Shown: piece by piece, positions 58,507-64,000 of the stretch
Numbering within the stretch: the first letter of the stretch is position 1
How the letters are laid out: each line of letters opens with the position of its first letter
Source: DASTPP01 sp035762175
GTDB lineage: Bacteria; Myxococcota_A; Polyangia; Polyangiales; Polyangiaceae
Length of the DNA: 64,000 bases
NCBI GenBank assembly: GCA_035762175.1
Contig: DASTPP010000279.1
Location: forward strand, 1-64,000
Reading direction: 5' to 3'
Program-made: the position numbers and the translations under genes
Notes under the pieces: model-generated
Told to the model about the DNA's origin: nothing
The model's database searches: none
Seen by the model: only the letters and a program-made list of their open reading frames with translations

Positions 58507-59916
58507 ATGATGCAAGGTGCCAAAGCGACCATTCTCGAGGCGGTGGGCAGCACGCCCATCGTCCGGCTGAACCGCGTGACGGCGGGCCTGAAGGCCGAGG
58601 TCTACGTCAAGTGCGAGTACTTGAACCCGGGCGGCTCGCACAAAGACCGCATGGCCGCGTCCATCGTGCGCCACGCCGAAGCCGAGGGGCTCAAGCCGGG
58701 CGGCACCATCATCGAGGCGACCAGCGGCAACACCGGCGCCTCGCTGGCGCTCATCGCCGCGGTGCGCGGCTACAAGACCGTCTTCGTCATGCCCGACAAG
58801 ATGTCGCACGAGAAGATCGCGTACCTGCGCGCCTTCGGCTCGCGCGTCGTCGTCTGCCCCACGGCCGTCGAGCCCGACGACCCGCGCAGCTACTACCAGG
58901 TCGCCAAGCGCCTCGCCCACGAGACGCCCAACTCGTACTACGCGAACCAGTACCACAACCAGGCCAACCCCGAGGGCCACTACCTCTCGACCGGGCCCGA
59001 GATCTGGCTGCAGACCGGCGGCGACGTCGACGCCTTCGTCGCCGGCATGGGCACCGGCGGCACGCTGAGCGGCGCCGGGCGCTACCTCAAAGAGAAGAAG
59101 CCCGGCATGCAGATCGTCGGCGTCGACCCGGTCGGCTCGCTCTACTACGACTTCGTCAAGACCGGCCGCATCACCAAGCCCTTCACCTACAAGGTCGAGG
59201 GCATCGGCGAAGACTTCTTCCCGTCGACGATGAACCTGAAGATCTTGGACGAGATCGTGCGCGTCGACGACCGCGAGTGCTTCTTGATGACCCGCTCGCT
59301 CGCCCGCGACGAGGGCATCATGGTCGGCGGCTCGGGCGGCGCCGCCGTCGCCGGCGCGCTCAAGTTCGCCCGCCAGGCCGACCGGCCCATGAAGGTGCTC
59401 GTCTTGCTCTGCGACTCGGGCGTCAAGTACATGTCGAAGATCTTCAACGACGACTGGATGCGCGAGAACGGCTTCCTCGAAGAGGCCCCCGGCCTCGGCA
59501 CCGCGCGCGACGTGCTCGGCGTCAAGGCCGCCGAGGTCGTCAGCGCCCGCCCCGACGAGCGCGTCGGCCACGTCATCGACACGATGAAGCGCCTCGGCAT
59601 CAGCCAGCTGCCCGTCCTCGAGGGCGGCAAGCTGCGCGGCATCGTCAGCGAGGTCGACCTCTTGCGCCTGCTCGTCTCGGGCCAGGGCAGCGCCGACTCG
59701 ACCGTCGGCCAGCTCGCCGAGGGCGACTACGCCACCGTCACGCCCGACACCAAGATCGAGCTCTTGCAGGGCCTGCTCGGCGACGCGAAGGTGGCCATCG
59801 TCGTCGAGCACGAGCGCGTCATCGGCGTCATCACCAAGATCGACCTCATCGAGTTCCTCGCCCGCGCCCCTCGCGCCGCGCCCGTCGCGCCCGTCGCGCC
59901 CGTCGCCAAGCCCTGA
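58507..59916 (+). CDS. cbs: Cystathionine beta-synthase
   Basis: 469 residues. The PLP fold-type II domain has 'VGSTPIVRLNRVTAGLKAEV', the PLP-binding Lys in 'LNPGGSHKDRMAASIVRHAE', the Asn loop 'IIEATSGNTGASLALIAAVR', and the phosphate loop 'GMGTGGTLSGAGRYLKEKKP'. Two CBS domains follow ('VGHVIDTMKRLGISQLPVLE' and 'VAIVVEHERVIGVITKIDLI'). It makes cystathionine from serine and homocysteine, the first step of reverse trans-sulfuration; the CBS pair may sense S-adenosylmethionine. Either ATG at 58507 or 58510 can start. No S-box or other riboswitch is visible upstream. The stop lies in a 29-base repeat. Confidence 0.95.
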   Translation: MMQGAKATILEAVGSTPIVRLNRVTAGLKAEVYVKCEYLNPGGSHKDRMAASIVRHAEAEGLKPGGTIIEATSGNTGASLALIAAVRGYKTVFVMPDKMSHEKIAYLRAFGSRVVVCPTAVEPDDPRSYYQVAKRLAHETPNSYYANQYHNQANPEGHYLSTGPEIWLQTGGDVDAFVAGMGTGGTLSGAGRYLKEKKPGMQIVGVDPVGSLYYDFVKTGRITKPFTYKVEGIGEDFFPSTMNLKILDEIVRVDDRECFLMTRSLARDEGIMVGGSGGAAVAGALKFARQADRPMKVLVLLCDSGVKYMSKIFNDDWMRENGFLEEAPGLGTARDVLGVKAAEVVSARPDERVGHVIDTMKRLGISQLPVLEGGKLRGIVSEVDLLRLLVSGQGSADSTVGQLAEGDYATVTPDTKIELLQGLLGDAKVAIVVEHERVIGVITKIDLIEFLARAPRAAPVAPVAPVAKP

Positions 59917-59996
59917 CCCCTGTCGGCCGCACCCACCGCGGCCTGCCGTGGCAGCGCCGCACCCGCTGCGCCCCTCGCCAAGGCCTGACCCCCGTC
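59896..59996. repeat. 29-bp direct repeat of the cbs gene end
   Basis: 59896-59924, with the last codons and stop of cbs, recurs at 59968-59996 (26 of 29 identical). The second copy runs into the 3' end of the opposing lipoprotein-like gene and forms a short hairpin (CCTGAC / GTCAGG, 59984-59999). Confidence 0.85.
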
Positions 59997-60498
59997 AGGG
60001 CACGGGCACGAGGCAACGTTCGATCTCGTCGGCGGTGTAGGCCTTTAGCGCACATTCTAGATCTCGACGCTGAAGGTCACGCGGGCAGCGTCGAAAGCCC
60101 GGGCTCGACAGGGCCCGCTCTCGGGCGGCGGCCTGGGCATCAGTGACCGTACCAGAGCTCGGCTTTGCCCCCTCGCGGTGGAGCAAATGGGCGACGTATC
60201 GGTCGAGCAGGGCCAAACACTCGGCCTCGGTCGGTGGGGGGCCTTTGTCGGCGCAGGCGGCCCCCCCCAGGGCGAGCCCCCAAGCGCCGAGAAGAGGTCT
60301 CAGAGCGCGCCCAAGGGCAAGGCGGCCCGTTCGAGGGGCCCGTTGCGCTCGCCCGAGGGCGTGTGAGCTCGAGCTAGGGGCGTGTGAGTTCGAGGGGCCG
60401 AGCGGCTCGGTCTTGGCGCCAAAGGGCGGCGTGTGGGGGAGACACGCCGGGGCGCCGAGGCCGGAGGGGCCTGGCGGGCGAGCGGCTAGCGGAAGCAC
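59995..60498 (-). CDS. Small Cys-containing envelope protein (paralogue of next gene), start uncertain
   Basis: 167 residues if it starts at the GTG at 60498, but the lipobox-like segment 'WGLALGGAACADKGPP' is then at residues 73-88, too far in for a signal. The true start may be a non-standard codon nearer to it. The mature part 'TEAECLALLDRYVAHLLHRE' resembles 'TEAECDEIFNKVVELELASQ' of the neighbour, and both have late Cys residues ('LECALKAYTADEIERCL'). The two are probably paralogous small lipoproteins. It overlaps the end of the neighbour by 13 bases and is probably cotranscribed. Confidence 0.6.
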   Translation of the reverse strand: MLPLAARPPGPSGLGAPACLPHTPPFGAKTEPLGPSNSHAPSSSSHALGRAQRAPRTGRLALGRALRPLLGAWGLALGGAACADKGPPPTEAECLALLDRYVAHLLHREGAKPSSGTVTDAQAAARERALSSPGFRRCPRDLQRRDLECALKAYTADEIERCLVPVP

Positions 60499-60788
60499 TC
60501 GTTTTCGATCTGCTCGTACGACTTGGCCCCGCGGACGCAGGCCATGGCCCCGTCGGTCAGGGGGCGCCCGAGGCAGCGCTTGCGCAGCGCGGCGCCGCGG
60601 GCCTCGCGCGCCTCGGCGGTGCGCTTGGACACGGTCGTGGGGTCGTTGACCTTTTGGCTGGCGAGCTCAAGTTCGACGACTTTGTTGAAGATCTCGTCGC
60701 ACTCGGCCTCGGTGGCGGGGTGGCCGCAGCCGGCGAAGGCGCAAGCGGCGGCGAGCGCGAGGGCGCGGCGGAGGGAGAACGGTCGCAT
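60486..60788 (-). CDS. Small lipoprotein with three Cys after the lipobox
   Basis: 100 residues. The signal is 'MRPFSLRRALALAAACAFAG' with the lipid Cys at 'AGCGHPATEAEC'. A short helical domain follows ('EIFNKVVELELASQKVND', 'LRKRCLGRPLTDGAMACVRG') and ends '...IENECFR'. The four Cys residues of the mature protein could form two disulfides. The same plan is seen in the gene right downstream. No known function; myxobacteria carry many such small lipoproteins. Confidence 0.82.
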   Translation of the reverse strand: MRPFSLRRALALAAACAFAGCGHPATEAECDEIFNKVVELELASQKVNDPTTVSKRTAEAREARGAALRKRCLGRPLTDGAMACVRGAKSYEQIENECFR

Positions 60789-60911
60789 GATAACGGGCGT
60801 TGACGATGGCCCCGCGGGGCGCGATTCGCAAGGGCGGCGCGCGCCCGGGGGGGCGCGCGCCGGGCGAAAAAGGGGGTGCAAGGGGGTGGCCTAACTGATA
60901 TTGATCGTCCC

Positions 60912-61673
60912 GTGGCTCGGCCGAGTGCCCACCCGGCACCCGCTCCAAGAAATGTCCGGTTGACGGCCGAAGATTATTTGGCCCGCGCCCTGGCCGCCCG
61001 CAGCTCGGGCGCGCGCGCCCGGGCGGCCCGGGCGGGGCTGGCCTCGCGCCTGCTCGCCGACCGCACGACCCAGGCGCTGCTCTTGCGCCAGCTGTCCATC
61101 GCCTACTTCGAATCGCGGCGCTTCCGCAAAGCGTACGACGTGGCGCTGCAGGCGCTCGAGCTGCGCGTGCTCGTCGACGTCGTGCACCAAGACGCCGCGC
61201 GCGCCGCGCAGGCGCTCGGCCAGAACGAAGACGCGATCGGGCACCTGCGCCTGGCCGCGCGCCGGGGCCCGGCCGGCCGCCGCGCCTTCCACTTGTGGAC
61301 GTTGGGCAGCGCCCTCTTCGTGCTCGGCCGCTTCGGCGAGGCCGCGGGCTACTTCGACCGCGCCACGCGCTGGGGCACGACCGACCGGCCGCTCTACGCC
61401 GCCCAGGCCGCCGTCGCGCGCCTGTGCCGGGGCGAGCGCGTGCCCGGGGCGCCCGCCCTCTTCGAGCAGCTCGCCGCCTCGCCGACCTCGCAGGGCTACG
61501 GCCGCTTCGTGCTCGGTCAACTCGCCTACCATTTGCGCCTGTGGGACGACGCCCGCCGCTACCTCGAAGCGTTCATCCGCCGCACCGAACAGGGGCGTCC
61601 CGGCCTGGCGATCTCGCTCGCGGGCGAGCTCGCCTTCGCCCGCTCGACGCTCAGCAAGATGCGCGCGAACTGA
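60912..61673 (+). CDS. TPR repeat protein
   Basis: 253 residues. After an Ala/Arg-rich N-terminal helix come at least five TPR-like helix pairs: 'ALLLRQLSIAYFESRRFRKA', 'AARAAQALGQNEDAIGHLRL', 'FHLWTLGSALFVLGRFGEAA', 'LFEQLAASPTSQGYGRFVLG' and 'RLWDDARRYLEAFIRRT'. No signal peptide is seen, so it is cytoplasmic and probably a scaffold. The start may instead be the GTG at 60876 (12 more residues). Its stop overlaps the apparent beginning of the PHP-type gene downstream. Confidence 0.82.
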   Translation: MARPSAHPAPAPRNVRLTAEDYLARALAARSSGARARAARAGLASRLLADRTTQALLLRQLSIAYFESRRFRKAYDVALQALELRVLVDVVHQDAARAAQALGQNEDAIGHLRLAARRGPAGRRAFHLWTLGSALFVLGRFGEAAGYFDRATRWGTTDRPLYAAQAAVARLCRGERVPGAPALFEQLAASPTSQGYGRFVLGQLAYHLRLWDDARRYLEAFIRRTEQGRPGLAISLAGELAFARSTLSKMRAN

Positions 61674-64000
61674 CGCCGCGCGCGCGCCCGGCGGGCCCCG
61701 GCCGGGCGGCCCGCGCCGCGGCGCTCGTCGCGCTGCTCGCGCCGCTCGGGCCCGCCGGCCACCGCCCCGCGGCGCGCGCGGCGCCCGCGCCCGCCGCCGC
61801 CGGGGCCGCCTGGCGCGTGAGCGCGCTCGGCGACGGGTCGCTGCGGGCCGAGTCCGACGGGGCGGCGTTCGTCGTGCGGGCCGAGGCGCGGGCGGGGGCC
61901 GCGCGGGGCGACGTCGAGCTCGTGCGGGGGCCCGAGGGCGCCGCGGGCGGGCGCCTCGCCCTCGGCCTGCGCTTCGACGGCGAAGAGGTGGCGGCCGAGC
62001 GAGGCCCGCTCGAGCGGCTGCCCCCGCCGGGCCTCGCGCGGCTGCCGGTGCGGGCCGAGAGCTCGCGCGGCCCGATCGCGGGGCACCTGCGCTATGCGCT
62101 GGGCGCCGGGCCCGCCGCGCTGCATGTCAGCTGGGAGGGCGGGGGCCCCGCCGCCGAGGCGCCGACGCTCGCGGCGCGCCTGCACGCCCCGCGGGCCCTT
62201 CTCTTCGTCGACCAGGCGGGCCTCGTCGAAGATGCGACGCGGGCCGGGCGGGCCGCGGCGCTCGTGACCGAGGGGGGGGCGCTCGGCTTCGGGCCCGGGC
62301 TCTTCGCCCACTACGCCGACTCGGGCGACGCGCACGCGATCGTGCCCCTGCCCGCGCGCCTCGAGTTCGGCGCCGCCGCCCCGCTGCTCGAGGCGCTCTA
62401 CGCGCGGGGCGGGGCGCCCACGGCGCGCTACGCGGGGCGCACCGAGCCGGCGTCCGAGGGCGTCGCGATCGTCGCCGCGGCGGGCGGGCGCGTCGCCGGC
62501 GCCGCCTTCAGCCGGGCCGACGGCTCGTTCGCGCTCGCCGCGCCCGAGGGCCCCGCCGAGCTCTTCGCCAGCGTCGCCGGCACGCGCGCGGGCCCGGCGC
62601 TCGCCCCCGCGCCGGGCGCGGCCGACCTCGTCGCCCCCGTCGCGCCCCTCGGGCGCCTGCGCGTGCGGGTGCTCGACGCCGACAGCGGCGAGCCGCTGCC
62701 GGCGCGCATCGTGGTGCACGCGCTCGAGGGGGCGCGCGAGCCGAACTTCGGGCCGCACTTCCGGGCCGGCGCCGGCTCGTTCGTCGACGTCGAGGCGGGC
62801 GAGTTCGTCACGCCGCTGCCGGCCGGCGTCTACCGCCTCTCGGCCACGCGCGGCGTCGCCTACACCATCGACGAGGCGCGCGTCGCGGTCGGCCGCGGCG
62901 AGCTCGTCGAGGCCGACCTCGAGCTGCGGCGCGTGCTCGAGACGCCGGGGTGGGTGCCCTGCGATCTGCACGTGCACGCCCGCCCGAGCTTCGACTCGCT
63001 CGTGTCGGTCGAAGACCGCCTGCGCACCCTGGCCGCCGCGGGCGTCGAGTTCGCCGTGCCGAGCGAGCACAACCACGTGGGCGACTACTCGGCCGCGCGC
63101 GAGCTCGGCATCGAGGGGCGGCTCGCGTGGGTGCCCGGCGTCGAGGTGACGACCATCGGCCCCTCGATCGGCCACTTCAACGTCTTCCCGTGGCGCGAGC
63201 GCAAGGCGCCGCCCCACCGGCACGTGCAGGCGCACGACATCGTGCGCCACGTGCGCGCGCGGCACCCCGAGAGCGTCTTGCAGATCAACCACCCCCGGCT
63301 CGCCAAGTTCATCGGCTACTTCGACATCGTGGGCCTCGACCGCGAGGGCTTCTCGGCCCGCGCCCCGCTCGCCCTCGGCTTCGACTCGGTCGAGGTCTAC
63401 AACGGCTTCGACCTCAACGCGCGCGCCCGCGTCGAGGCCGTCATGCGCGACTGGCTGCACCTCTTCGACGCGGGGCTGCGCCTCTGGGCCACCGCGAGCT
63501 CCGATAGCCACAGCGTGCAATACACCGCGGCCGGCTACCCCCGCACCTACGTCGCCGTCACGCCGGCGGCCGGCGAGCCCGCCGCCGCTCCGCCCGGCGG
63601 GGGCGCGGCCGGCGGCCCCGAAGGCGGGCCCGGCGGGGGCGCGGCCGGCGGCCCCGAAGGCGGGCCCGGCGGCGAGGGCGCCGGGGGCGGGCCAGGCGGC
63701 GAGGGGGCGGCCGGCGAGACCGGCGGCGAGGCGACGGCCGGCGAGGCCGGCCCCCCCGACCCCGAGCGCGTGCTCGAAGGGCTGCGCCGCGGCCGCGCGG
63801 TGCTGACGAGCGGCCCCTTCGTCGAGCTCACGCACGCGGGGCGCGGCCCGGGCGAGCGGGTGCGGGTGCGCGGCGGCGCGCTGCGCGTGCGGGTGCGGGT
63901 GCTCGCGGCGCCCTGGGTCGACGCGACCGAGCTCGAGATCTTGGTCGGCGGCAAGAGCGTCCTGCGGCGCTCGCTGCCGGAGCGCGTCTTGCGCCGCGGG
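61670..64000 (+). CDS. CehA/McbA family PHP-type metallohydrolase (3' end beyond the window)
   Basis: At least 777 residues in one open frame, cut by the window end. It begins with a signal-like segment ('ARAAALVALLAPLGPAGHRP') without a normal start codon before it; CTG at 61670, overlapping the upstream stop, is the earliest candidate. The middle has the CehA/McbA metal-site pattern: 'GWVPCDLHVHARPSFDS', 'FAVPSEHNHVGDYSAARELG', 'IGHFNVFPWRER', 'VLQINHPRLAKF' and 'LWATASSDSHSVQYTAAGYP'. It probably acts on phosphoester or carbamate-type bonds outside the cytoplasm. A Gly/Ala/Glu repeat insert lies at about 63586-63765. Confidence 0.85.
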   Translation, partial: MTPRARPAGPGRAARAAALVALLAPLGPAGHRPAARAAPAPAAAGAAWRVSALGDGSLRAESDGAAFVVRAEARAGAARGDVELVRGPEGAAGGRLALGLRFDGEEVAAERGPLERLPPPGLARLPVRAESSRGPIAGHLRYALGAGPAALHVSWEGGGPAAEAPTLAARLHAPRALLFVDQAGLVEDATRAGRAAALVTEGGALGFGPGLFAHYADSGDAHAIVPLPARLEFGAAAPLLEALYARGGAPTARYAGRTEPASEGVAIVAAAGGRVAGAAFSRADGSFALAAPEGPAELFASVAGTRAGPALAPAPGAADLVAPVAPLGRLRVRVLDADSGEPLPARIVVHALEGAREPNFGPHFRAGAGSFVDVEAGEFVTPLPAGVYRLSATRGVAYTIDEARVAVGRGELVEADLELRRVLETPGWVPCDLHVHARPSFDSLVSVEDRLRTLAAAGVEFAVPSEHNHVGDYSAARELGIEGRLAWVPGVEVTTIGPSIGHFNVFPWRERKAPPHRHVQAHDIVRHVRARHPESVLQINHPRLAKFIGYFDIVGLDREGFSARAPLALGFDSVEVYNGFDLNARARVEAVMRDWLHLFDAGLRLWATASSDSHSVQYTAAGYPRTYVAVTPAAGEPAAAPPGGGAAGGPEGGPGGGAAGGPEGGPGGEGAGGGPGGEGAAGETGGEATAGEAGPPDPERVLEGLRRGRAVLTSGPFVELTHAGRGPGERVRVRGGALRVRVRVLAAPWVDATELEILVGGKSVLRRSLPERVLRRG
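63586..63765. repeat. Gly/Ala/Pro-rich tandem repeat insert in the PHP-type gene
   Basis: In-frame repeats of GGGAAGGPEGGP (36 bp, two near-exact copies) and shorter GGEGA units interrupt the metallohydrolase domain after the 'DSHSV' motif. Confidence 0.85.

Overview
The window is about 64 kb of very GC-rich (well over 70 percent by eye) bacterial chromosome, packed with genes on both strands. The gene set points to a myxobacterium (Myxococcota, probably Polyangia): a tandem double-length UvrA, a Hanks-type Ser/Thr kinase, a sigma54 activator, Cys-rich lipoproteins, a MXAN_2562-type outer-membrane barrel, a protein with a MYXO-CTERM-like tail, many Pro/Ala-rich linkers, and GTG starts with 4-base stop/start overlaps. 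This assignment is an inference from gene content.

Layout. 1-2.3 kb: a two-gene AAA ATPase plus DUF4276 (TOPRIM-like) module, bracketed by 46-bp inverted repeats, which looks like a small accessory or defence cassette. 2.4-7.2 kb: a GT39-type glycosyltransferase facing a three-gene operon (ornithine cyclodeaminase family, CPBP membrane protein, acyltransferase-like membrane protein). 7.5-18 kb: secreted or lipoprotein genes (Kazal, Cys-rich, TPR, beta-propeller, DUF4331), DoxX and HupE membrane proteins, and several decayed or repeat-filled gaps. 18-26 kb: double UvrA, convergent with an M1 aminopeptidase lipoprotein. 26-31 kb: an aldo/keto reductase-TetR pair with a palindromic operator, then a minus-strand run of Ig-like lipoprotein, lipid kinase and PhoD-like phosphatase. 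31.7-34.4 kb: a sensorless histidine kinase, a sigma54 activator and a 51-residue membrane microprotein behind a -24/-12 promoter. 35-43 kb: envelope stress genes (WxxGxW lipoprotein, GlsB) and a TamA-TamB operon. 43-50 kb: single-domain response regulator, Ser/Thr kinase, two glycine-zipper proteins, BrkB and NDH-2. 49.8-50.05 kb: two tRNA-Ser genes. 50-64 kb: outer-membrane barrel, sorted surface protein, a pseudokinase-DsbA fusion, Bax inhibitor-1 homologue, a divergent RNase HII relative, cystathionine beta-synthase, two small lipoproteins, a TPR protein and a PHP-type metallohydrolase cut by the window end.

Two themes recur. First, much of the content acts at the cell envelope. Second, the DNA just after stop codons often carries copies of the gene end itself, in tandem or inverted, and short 30-40 bp duplications fill many gaps. 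The strongest leads for something new are the inverted-repeat-bracketed ATPase/DUF4276 cassette, the pseudokinase-DsbA fusion, the self-contained sigma54 circuit with a microprotein, the possible RNA switch in front of glsB, and the repeated gene-end duplications. All database-dependent names below are from memory of family motifs; no search was run.
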